Source: Gambelia wislizenii (lineage: Eukaryota; Chordata; Lepidosauria; Squamata; Crotaphytidae). Taken from it: DNA of 64,000 bases. Within the stretch, counting starts at the first letter, position 1; every line of letters starts with the position of its first letter. The position numbers were made by a program, and so were the translations under genes. The notes below the pieces were generated by a model. It saw only the letters and a program-made list of their open reading frames with translations, had not been told where the DNA came from and did no database searches. Below, piece by piece: positions 41,101-53,100 of this stretch. The stretch spans positions 248,809,187-248,873,186 of the forward strand of contig JAUMIR010000001.1 of NCBI GenBank assembly GCA_030847615.1, read 5' to 3'.

Positions 41101-44100
41101 GGGCAAAGGGGAGGACAAGAGCCCTCCCAGAGAAAGGGACAGGGTGGTGAGATCCCTCTTCCCCCTCCCTCCTCCCACCATCACCAACCACAGATAATTG
41201 AACCCACAGTTGGCAAATCAGTGGATATGGGGGTACTACTGTATGAGGTGATATTAAAAGCATCTGAAACCATTTCCCACTGTAATTGCAAGATTACAGT
41301 GTGAATGAGCAGTCTTCTTTCCCCTGTTTCTGTTCCCAGGGAGAAAACATAGAATCATAGAATTGTAGAGTTGGAAGAGACCACAAGGGCCATCCAGTCC
41401 AACACCCTGTAGGAAATGCAGGAAATCATAACAGATGGCCATCTAGCCTCTGTTTAAAGACCTCCAAGGAAGGAGACCCCACCACGCTCCGAGGGAGTGT
41501 GTTCCACTGCCGAACAGCTCTTACTGTCAGAAAGTTCCTCCTAATGTTGAGGTGGAATCTCTGTTCCTGGAGCTTGCATCCATTGCTCTGTGTTCCAGTC
41601 TCTGAGGCAGCAGAAAACAAGCTTGCTCCATCCTCAATGTGACACCCCTTCAAATACTTAAACGGGGCTATCATATCACCCTTTAACCATCTTTTTTCCA
41701 GGCTAAACATACCCAGTTCCCTAAGTCTTTCCTCATAAGGCATGATTTCCAGATCTTTCACCATTTTAGTTGCCCTTCTCTGGACACGCTCCAATTTGTC
41801 AATATCCTTTTTGAATTGTGGTGCCCAGAACTGGACACAGTATTCTAGGTGAGGTCTGACCAAGGCAGAATAGAATGGCACTATTACTTCCCTTGATCTA
41901 GACACTATACTCCTAATGATGCAGCCCAAAATCACATTGGCCTTTTTAGCTGCTGCATCACACTGTTGACTCATGTTCAACTTGTGGTCTACTAGGATTC
42001 CTAGGTCCCTTTCACACGTAATCTTGTTCAGCCAGGTCTCCCCCATCCTATATCCATGCATTTCATTTTTCTGCCCTAAGTGCAGTACCTTACATTTCTC
42101 CGTCTTGAATTTCCAGGTGAGAACGTGAAAACGATTAACAGGACACTCTTTTTATGAACTGTCCCGTCTTGCTGGAAAGATTTTATGTTTGTTTCAGATT
42201 TTGTTTTTTATTTTGAGTGTTTTTCTTGCTTTTACGTGGACTCACGTCTTCTTGTGAGAACCACTGAGATCTCGCACCCTGGCTAACAAGGAAGTAAGTG
42301 GACATTTCTCTTAAAGGAGCATGTGTGCACCACTACACAGTGTTAATAGAGTGTGATTACAAGGCTATGTGAAGAGAAGAGCTACTGTAGTGAGACCTTT
42401 AATCCCATTCTTAAAATGTAAGTGGTGGTTGTTTGAAAATTCCAGTTATTATGCCACAATGTTTCTGCCTTCCTTATTCACATTATTATAGTTTTTTAAG
42501 ATGCTTGTCTGATAAAGTCCTAAGACTGTCAGTGGGCATTCAACTGTATCCAAGCTGCAGAATGAAGCCCTCAGCTGAACTGAGCCACCTGAATCTCAGC
42601 AAAGGGTTTCTCTGTTGTACCTTGTGGATCATTGAAGAGTGAGAATTCTGCATCAATAGCACTGCGAGGAAAAGAGGGCAAGCGGAGAAGATCCTCTTGC
42701 AACAAAGACACGTGGGACTGCTTATGAGCAACAGGGATCTTCTGTGTCAGAGAAATGAGGAAAAGCACCCGGCCCACTTCCTCTAACTTACGTGTGAACA
42801 CCTAATAAAACAGGGCGACAAATGGTTTGGAGATACACCCACAATTAATTTTTGTTCCATCAACACCTCTGTGCTTAAGCAGATTTGAGTGGATGCAGAT
42901 CTAGGATGTAGTTGTGAGGCCCCTTACACCAATTGTGATGCATCATAAACAGTAAAATCTTTAAAACAAAGTCAGTAAATTAACAATTAAAATAGAAGCA
43001 AATAGCACATAAGGCCTCAATAAAAAACTGAATGTACAAAAAAGATCCACCCTACCACCAAAACACGGAGTAATCACTGAAAAGTCCCTGTCCCTTATGT
43101 CTATCAATATGATGGCTCTTCATTGCAGGCCAAAGAGCAGAGCCTTTATGATCTCTCTATCAGCTCATGCAACCTGTAGTAAAAATTCTAACCATATTTT
43201 TTCATTGGTGTTTCTATTGGAAAAGCTCTGTGAGAAGTAGAATACCTGTTTCTGAATAAGTTCTTGCCCCTTTTCTGGATGCATGTGTACCAGGTTCAGC
43301 TGGGGAGATACTGACCTTCGAAATGGATAAATATCACGGACATAGGTCTGCAGTGGAAGAACAAAAATTATTAAATATATTTTTTAAATGATACAGTATA
43401 ATTGCAACTGCAACTACAGTAGTGATAAGGAATGCTCTTCAATAGCAGCCGGGCATCAGTGACGTAGTGAAGAAGGAATGTAGGGGAGGACAACATAAAG
43501 ACTTTTTCTCTCAGAGCTAAGCAATAGAATCATTTGTCAGAGCACCAGAGTTATTGATAGATCATCCGTGCTCTGCCTGACATATAACACAGATTTCAGG
43601 TTTTACAACAGTGTGAGGGTGAATCCACATAGAGATGTATACCCTCCATGCCTGTGCATGCTCTGACTTAAATAAATAAATAAAAACCTCCACTGTTTCT
43701 TGTTAAATTAATGTAGCTATTCGTATTACTTCTTGGAAATGTTCTGTTTGATCCTGTGACATATGGGGATCATATGGGGATCATATGGCTTCTAATTTCA
43801 CACACTCTTTCAACTGCTTCAGTTGTGTCAAAGTGGGTAAGGTTTGGTGCATGAACAATCCTGTGTGATGACTCTGTGGTGATGACCCCTTGCCTCCAAT
43901 TATCATGACTTCCAGGCTATGATGCTTTACTAGCCTGATGCAACCCTGGTACTATTTGAAGTTCCTCATGTTACCTCTGGCCTATTTATAAACCTACCTA
44001 GGTGAATCGTCTTTCCTTTCTGCCCCATGTATCAGATGTTTTGACTCCAGAACAAAGCATAAAATCAAAGATGAAAGCCTAAACCCAATTGCTAGTTCCA

Positions 44101-47100
44101 ACTTTAACAGACACACTAAATCAATGGGAATTTGATAAGTCAAAACTTATGTAAGCGATAACTCAATGGTGTACTCTAGTTGGAACTAACAATTGGATTC
44201 AGGCCATAGGATTTCTTACTACACCATTCTTCCAGGTTGACGCAATGCACATATTATAAAGGTAGACATATTAAGTTGTCAATAGTCATGGATGCAAAAA
44301 GAACATCCATGTGTGGCTATGTAAAAAACCCTTTGTCTCACCTTATTATAATGAATAAGGTTCCATCGTTTATCCATCAAAAAATAGTTAGAAGATTGGG
44401 ATTCAGGTATGTTAAAAAATTCCAGACATTCCTGGCATGGAAAGAAAGAAGCATTGACATTTATGTATTGATCAAGTCATGCAAAAATTGTATAGGACAT
44501 TATTTCAAATATCTTTGCTCTGGAATTAAACATGTTTTTCATTCAAGAAAGTTATGAATGTTAGAGTGTTAAAATATAATGAAAATATTCACCAGGAAGA
44601 ACTGTGGTTACATCTCTGCTCCGTGCCAATAAAAGATGAGTATAAGCAGGTGGTCTTTGAAAGTTTCACAATGGAACAAAAAGTTGCAATTTTGTGTACA
44701 AAGTATGCAGTGTAAAGAAACGTTGTGGATTCAATCCCTTAAAATGTTAGAATAATGACTCTTACATTAATTTTAAAAGCTTTCTTTTCACCTTTTAATT
44801 TTTTTTCTAGGACACAGTAGTTAACAGATCTGATTAAATACTAAATTATGTGGCTATGTAATTAAGGTCTTACTTAAGTGGAATCTTGATACTTGTGAAG
44901 GGTTACTTGTGGGGTTGTCTAGATGGTGAAAAAAACTCCTCATAGAATTTGAGGAGAATACCTTCTGTACCAATGAGATCCTATGGTAATTCACCATATT
45001 CAGAAGGAGCGGGGCCAAAAGCTCAAAAAACTACGCAGGGAAAAGCTTTTGTGCACACTCCTGCTTGTTAGGACAACCAAATCACATCACTTTGCATTCC
45101 TGGATGAGAGCAGAAGTGGAAACCAATTAGTTGGACCTGTGCAGGTGTGGGCTTTCCAGCAATGAAGTGGCCAGAAGTGCCATTTTGGAGTTTAGTGGTA
45201 GTGATTGTGCACTTTTTTGCTCCGCTGAAGTGACCAAACAGCTTCCTAAATGGAAGGTCACACTTATGCACCTTAGATTTACAGTAAAAAAAATACTGTG
45301 CAGTGGCGGCAACTTGTTGAGAATAATTACACAAACGATTCACTTCTAGCCACCATGTTGACTCATAGCCATGGCTCCATGTGAACATCAAACACAGATA
45401 GCTTTGTATACCAGCGATTTTGCCAAAAAACTGGAGACAAATGAACGCTGCTGCAAATTTGCATTAATGTGAAACAATCAACATTATATCTTCTTGTCTA
45501 GACAAGCCCAATGTTTTGTTTTTTGTAACAGTCTATTGTCCTCTTGAACTGGATTTTCAAATAGCAATCAGAATAAGCATCATGATCCTCTTTATCTGAT
45601 CAGCCAAATACACATACCATCAACTATGCAGCTGAAGTAATGTATGAAGTGAATATTGCATGCCAAAGTGTCTATACACAATACATTTTGTCATGCAATG
45701 TTCCTCTCCCATCAACCCATTTGAGATGGAGTGGAATACCAAGGTCCTGTCTATACAGTCAAAATAATACAAACAAGATGCGAAAGATAGGTGATCTGTT
45801 CAAACAGCCGTTCGCACAAATATGTGTCATTCAGAAGGGGAGCAGCCAAATCCACTGCAAAATCCATGTGCATTGCATCTGGGGCTTTGTACAGATTTTC
45901 AGAAAAGCTCCGTATGAGTTCCAAATGCATGACCATTTGAACACTCACATTCGCACAGATACGAAAAGGCAGTGCAATCTGATTGGCTGGATGAGCACAG
46001 GGGGTGGGGCTAGCAAAGAGGGAAAGAAGCTGTGGCTGCCATGTTGGATTTTGGCTAAGCAAGGGTCCGGTAAGTCAATCAAATGGCAATTTTTACTCTT
46101 TTTTATTTTTTTTAATTTGTAAATACGAAGTGTTGCTTGTGCAGACCCTGGGAAACTTTGTTTTTTTTAATGGCAGAACAGATTTAAAATTGTGAGTAAA
46201 TCACTTGTGGCAGCCAGCTGGCTAGGGGGTCATGTGGAGTTTAGTGGGGCTCTTTTGGCCATGTAGACAGGTCGCATCATTGTGAACGCCTGCCCTTCCA
46301 AACATGTTTGTATTCCCCCAATACTAATACTAATACTAATACTAATACTAATACTAATACTAATACTAATAGTTTTTACCCCGCCCCTCTGTTAAAAACA
46401 ATCGGGGTGGCTAACAACAGTTGAAATACAACAATACTGACTAAAATCCCTAAGCACCACCCACCCCCACCCTCCTCCATAAAAAGATATTAAACTAGTA
46501 TCAAATTAAAATCCACCCAAACTAAAATCACATAAATAAACAAATACAAAAATCAAAAGCCAGCGAGACTAAAAGATTCCAGGAGATGCAGCTCCTGAGG
46601 CTGGGATCTACTCAGGAAAGGCCTGCTGAAAGAGATCCATCTTTAGGGCTTTTTTAAAGCTACTCAAGCTCATCATCTGATGGATCTCGTTTGGATTTTC
46701 GTACAGACAAGACCATACATGGCACTGTCACAGAAATGGGTCCCCTTGTGAAGTATCTATCTCAGAGGATGAGGTAGAAGAGAGAGATGCATACCTCCAC
46801 CATGTAAATTGAGCTACTGGATAAGTGTTTAAATCAAATGTAGAGAAAAGCAATATGTCAAATAAAGCAAATTTAATGACTATGGCTATATCAGAGCTGG
46901 TAGATATTGGATCAAACTATTGTATCTCAAAAGAAAAAAGAAGGTTCTGGAATAAGGGCACTGAAATACTGATAGATTTGAAAATGCAGGTATCAAAATG
47001 TCTTGCAGAAATGTTTTAATGAATATCCATACCTTTAAAAGAGCTTCAAACTGGGTGTCTTCATGGACTGGTAACTGGGTTGGGATATCACATTCATTTT

Positions 47101-50100
47101 GCCCATGAACTACCAGGGTTTTGGTACCTTTGAAAAGCAATATGATATAATAATGTCAAAATATAATATGAGCCATACTCAGTAGTTAAGGCAATCACTG
47201 TTAATATAAACCTTAGAGTACATAGTTATTGTCAAGGGGATACCACTTGAAACCCATTGTTGAGTGTTTGTGTATAAACAATAAAATAGATTAAATTTAT
47301 CCTGCCTTTCTTCCCACAGACTCAGAGTGGTGGATGCAGTTTTCGCCTGCCACCCTATTTTATCTCTACAACTCTATGAATTAGGCTAAGCTAGGCTATG
47401 GGTTTATCTACATCACCCAGGATACCCCGACTCCCCATCAGCATATCCTGGCTGCGGAGCTGGCCAATTCTGCTCCTGTTACCTCAACAAAACAAGCTGG
47501 AGTCCAAACAGAATGCCAGCCCATTGCTGCAACCACCACCCTTTTCCTTGCTCTGTTGGGTCCAGGGGAAGCTGCCCACACCATGTGACAAGACCCCTGC
47601 ATGTGACCAGCCTTGGTCACATGTTGTGGGCCTGTTGCCTGGACGTGGAAGAGTAAGGGCAACCAGTAGTCGTAGCCAGGGCTGGCGTGCCAGATGGGGT
47701 CCTGTGGACATGCAGGGCCCGATCTGTGGTAATGGATTAAACTAGGTATTATTATTATTGTAAAATGCTTTATCAGGGCCCTACCCCAGCTTGCCTTCAT
47801 CTCAGCCCCATATCTTACCTGGGGTTGGTGAGGACTGCCTGGGGAGAGAATGGGGCAAAAGCTCTGTATGATATAACTGCAGGGCTCTGAGATGGGTGCA
47901 AGCTGGGGCATTAGCTATGTAGATAAGCCCTATGAGAGAGAAGGACTGGCACAGGGTCATCCAGTGACCTCACATGGGAAACAACCTGTGTTTTTAGTCC
48001 AATACTGAAACCAACATACCACATAGGTGGACAGCTGCAGCTCTTGGTATTCTACTAGTAACCCACAAAGCACCAGATCCCCCCATCCCAAGACTCCTAA
48101 ATCAGGATTGATCCTAAATTGGGATTGCTGGAGTGGACTGGGGCAAGTTTAAAGTTCTATCCAATGCATTCACCCCACTGATTGCCCACTCATTTAGCTC
48201 CCTGAAGAATCCCAAGCGGGATTAGTGAGCAACCCCTCTGCACTCCCAAAAGGTTTTCCACTCTCACGTTATACCTTGCTGCTCTAATGAGTGGGAAGTA
48301 CTTCTTTATTTAGACACATGTAGCTAAGAAGACAGACTAATCCCATTTATTCTGCCATTGGAGACCTTCTGCTGTGCTTTTTGCAACCGGACTTGTTTAT
48401 CTCGGATTGGCCTTTTTAGTCATCAGCGCGCTTGCAGAAAGCGCGGGATGAGTCCTTCCTGAATCTTCGTTTGCGAAGCAAAGCCAGAGAGAGATGACTA
48501 AACAATGTGTGCGATTATTACTATTTTATGAATATTTCAAGGAATGTTGGAAATATTTCTGTAGGGCTCCTAATGAAAACAACAACACTTTAGTCTATTG
48601 TTGTTGTTGTTGTTGCAGGACAGTGTCCATATTACATCAATGATAATTAACACAGGAAGTGCAAGATATATATTAGACCACATGAATTATACACTTTGGT
48701 AGTCCAGCCCTCACAGTTTTGGCTGATTAAAAAACTGCTTTTAAAAAAATCAAGATACTACAACCTTGCAGACATAGAGACAACTCTATGACCTTGCAGA
48801 GATGGATAAGGTGACTACTGTCAGGATTGTCCCTGATGTGACCTTTTCCTGCCAAATTCAGTTGTGTTGTATCTTTTTGTGGCTAACTGTGTTTGCATTA
48901 TTTTGTACTTGCTAACAAGTATGTAGTTTAACTGGGAAATGGGAGTATATGCTGTGTTCATGACTGTTTGATAAAACCAGCACCTGGTCTCAGCTATGGG
49001 AAAAGTGGGCTGGTTCAATGGGTTTAAGGCAATTCCCCCCCCCCCCCCTTTTCCATTACTAGTGGTAACGGAGTATAGGGATGAAGGATAACCAATGACT
49101 GCATAGCTTGCCAGATTTTGTAGATTGTAGAATGCTTTTAGTTTATTGCATGTTAGTTAGGTTTCATTCTGAGCATCAAACTTGTAGTGTTAGCTCTTTG
49201 GATTACTATACCAATCAAGTTTTCTGTTTTTTAAACTCTGAAACTGCTGGTTACTGAGTTTGAAGAAGCCAGTACATGACAACTATTATGATTAGAGAAA
49301 AGTCATTAAGTAGTTTTTAACAAAGACTGGAATTAATAATTATATTTGAGACATTATTGGGGGAGATTATCAGTAGTAGGTTTTGAAGAATAGTAAGATC
49401 AAATAGGATGAAGAAGTTTGTTGAGCTATTGATTTAGAGGAAGTTGGATAAGTGGATAACTATAACCCTTAGCTGGAAAGCTGGAAATAATTTGTCATTT
49501 CCCTTGTTCAGTTTAGTTTTGTAGTTGTAGTTGTAGTTATGTAGTTGTGGTAGTAGCTTTAAGTTAATTTGTATTTGTAGTATTTGTAACTTTAATTTTT
49601 TCCCTATAAGTTGCTTTTATATTATAAAAAACTTTTTGTGTTAATAAAGATTTTTTTAAAAAAAATCAAGAGGCTTCCTGGGAGCCTTGATCCTTGTCAC
49701 TGATTGTCACTCAATGCAGTGCTACATCTGAATAGGTCTCCCAGTGTTACTGGTCATGCCCCTGCTGTGATCGTTATGCCTAGTTGAGTTGAGGAGCAAA
49801 TGAAAATAGCCCAGTCAGCCAAAGAACAATTAAGTTCTTAACAGAGGTGCAGTGAAGGGTGTTGTTTTTAATTTACTTTGTTTCAATACTGAAAATTCTG
49901 TAACAAAAAATCTGTACGTACAGACATTCAGCATGCTCATGTGGGGGATCAAAGTAGAGAATAAAGTAGGAGTTCCTGGTTGTGTAGCGGCTTCTATTTT
50001 TATTCAGGCAAGTTGAAGCCCTCTTCAGTCATTCCCCCTCAACACAAGGAGACTGGAGACTGAGGAGGTAGCAAGTAGGAAGTTGGGACCAGGGTTTGTG

Positions 50101-53100
50101 AGGAAACACATACCCCACCCTAATTGTTGCCATCACAGAAAGTAATTAAAAGGAGAGTCTTTCAACTGTATATTAGTGAATGTCAAAACTCATAAGGCAC
50201 CAATTTTGTAGTGTTAACAGCAATATGTATAAAGAGAAAATTCCAGCAAAGGACCCCAGCATGTGTAAGGATGAAATCCATACCTGGCATGGAGGCAGTG
50301 ACCAGTAGCTTCACTTCACATTGTTCCTTCTTCATTGTCTGTTTGAGGTCCTTGAAGAAAAGTCCTTCTACATAGCCCACTACTTCCCAAAGGAAGGTCA
50401 GAGTTGCTGAAATAGCATCCATGCCCCATTCACATGGTGTGCGCACAAAATACATGATCAATCCCACCTAAGTGTCAAAAAGATACATATAACACTTGGT
50501 TTCGCTTTTCAAAAAGTGCATTCGACATGCTTATATTAGCCCACTTTTCAAAATGTAATGTAGGGCTTGTCTATACCAGTCAGAATAATCCACGTTCTGG
50601 CTGGAGTACACTAGCCCCAGTCCTACAATACCCCCCTTCATTACCTGCCCTTGCATTGCAGCAATGGAAGGGTATACTCATACCTGCAGCCTGCACTTGA
50701 ACCAGCACTTCTGTTCCCCACTACGGTTGCATCTTCGAGGCCAGGAACAAGGCACCCAGCCATGGTCACGTGGTTGCAGACCTTGCAATGACCTCAGAAG
50801 ACATGACACATGCAACCCAGCTGGGAAATGGCTGCTCTGGGCACTGCATGAGCTGTGCAATCACCCCCCCCCCTTGTTGTGATAACAGGACTCACCATTT
50901 TCTCACAATGTCCCTGTGAGTCTAGTCATATAGAAACAATAGAGCATGTGTTACTCCAATGTTTCTACTATAGATATATCCACACTACCCCTATCTTGCC
51001 CTTATTGTATAAATATAAAGGATGCACAGGATAATTTTGTACTTTCCTGCTGCTTTCAGACATCAATCCTCCTGCAATGTATAATGTTGCTAGATTTTGC
51101 ACAGCAGCACTTAAAATGCATGAGGTGATGCCCGTTGCCACAGACTAGACTCAATTAATATTGCTTTGTAATTTGATGGATAGGGTGCTTCATATGCTAT
51201 TTCTTTAATGTTTTTCTATATCCATCTTATATTCTAAACACACACACATATTCTTTTCTATGTTTTTAATTGCAGGTACCCCATCCTCTTGTGCTGGTCT
51301 ATGACTGTAATAAAGATTTGTCCCTTCACTGTTTTCTTCAGAAGAACCAGAGCAAACTGTGAGTTTTTATACACATTTCCATGCCCTTAAAGTGGCCCCA
51401 GAGTCTTGTCGGAACTGCCTGGATGTCCTCTAGGCAGTTTGGAAAAGGACTGGAGCAAAAACCCTGCATCGTCCAGACTGCTGGACACAATAACAAGGTC
51501 AGGCTGTTTCATTTGGCCCGTTTAGTTAGACAAGCCCTCTGACTCTCCTTATGCAGCAAATAACTCTGCTAAGCCTTACCATCAGGATCCAGCCTGAACC
51601 CTGCCAGTTGGAATAGACCCACTGGATCAATTCTTGAATGCTGAGTCAATATGTAGGGAAATTATAGGCACCTGAGCAGTCACTATGATCTGAAGGATGT
51701 TTGTCTTACAGCTGTTACACTTTGGAAAGAACCAAGCAGTATTTTCTTTGATTTAGAAAATTTACAATTAGGTTTTAGAACCAGAGTGTAAAATAATTTG
51801 AATAATGTGTCACCTTAACTATTACAAACTAGAGGAGTATTGTAGATGATGACAATGGCAATGGTGATGATTCATTATAGTTACATTTGGACATTCATAA
51901 ACCATGACTTCAAAACCAAAACTCCTTCTTTGCCCCTCCCCTTCACCATTCTTGCAGTGCAATGACAATGGCACGGAGATCCACGATTGCTGAATCCACA
52001 GTGTCATGTTACATTCAAAGTGGGAGAACTCTGGCTTAATGTCAGTTAGTTAGAAGAACAGGAAGATAAGCCAGGATTAAATTTAGTGAGCTCTATGCTA
52101 CTTAATGGAAAGAAAAGAGGGGCAAGGAAAGCATCAGAGTGCTCTCCCACAGCATCCTAAATATCTTTGATCAGACAGTAAGGTAGCCAATGTGAATGAC
52201 ATGGTACCCAAACTGAGCAGTATACTTAACAAAATTTTCTGACCCCACAAAACAATTCTATGAAGCGAGACACCAAGATTCCTATTCAGTGGATGGTGGC
52301 TTTTGCAGATGAGAGAAGGTGGACTTACCTAAAACTATGTAGTGAGTCTATTAAAAGTTGATGTGGTACAGATTCTGAAAGTAAACTAGGAACCAGGAAG
52401 CCCCTGATTTGAATTTTGCCTCTACCAAGAATTCACTAGGTAGTATCTCTTTCAGTCCACTCAGTTCTGTTACAGGGATAAAAGTACTGACCTGCTTTAA
52501 AGATTACAACAAAATAATGTCCATGAAGCACTCTAAAAAGATTCTGAAAGAGCTAAGTAATGGAATGCTAATTTTTCTTTTCAAAATTTTCCATTTTGGA
52601 TTTATTTTTGTTGAATAATTCATGACATGGTGTAATATATCATGTGTTGTTGTTCATCTGAGGTTGTATTTACCTAATTTTAAGACCTGCTAAGGAAGAG
52701 ATGATTATTATTATGTACTAATATGTAAAACCATAGAATTCAAAGAGGGTGTACTTTCTTTTTCACACAACTGTATAAATAGGATTTATGCCTGATGCCT
52801 TAATACCAGTCAGTACTGCAGCTGAAGAAGTGGGTTTATATCCATGACAGCTCATGTGAAACTGTCTATTCTCCTTTATGGATTTGAAACATGGGTCACC
52901 TATCACCACCACTTACGACTCCTTGAACGCTTTCATCAGCGCTGTATATGTACAATCCTAAATATACACTGGACTGACTGTGGTGAATGTTGCTGTCCTT
53001 GAGCAAGCAGGGATCACCAGCATTGTGGCCATGATACTGATAATACAGCTGTGCAGGGCAGGGCACGTTTCTAGGATGGAGGACCATCGCCTCCCAAAAA

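Larger units (their letters stand above)
40589..42520. mobile_element. PIF/Harbinger-like MITE disrupted by two nested insertions
   Basis: The left end GGACTTTATCAGACATAGC and the right end, reverse complement GGACTTTATCAGACAAGCA, match over 15 bases. TAA lies on both sides (40586-40588 and 42521-42523), the 3-bp duplication typical of PIF/Harbinger. Inside are a Tigger-like MITE (40762-41241) and a CR1 3' end (41350-42118). All of it sits in the intron between e10 and e9. Confidence 0.82.
42802..44910. other. Introns around e8 and e7, nothing recognised
   Basis: Covers 42802-43245, 43348-44341 and 44432-44910. One short local duplication, CATATGGGGAT, occurs twice in tandem near 43761-43783. 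No transposon ends seen. Confidence 0.55.

Noticed and set aside
40781..41263. Long overlapping frames on both strands in GC-rich sequence
   Set aside because: Low-complexity repeats inside a Tigger-like MITE; no domain and no splice context.
46318..46371. CRISPR-like or other regular array
   Set aside because: It is a plain six-base microsatellite with no spacers.
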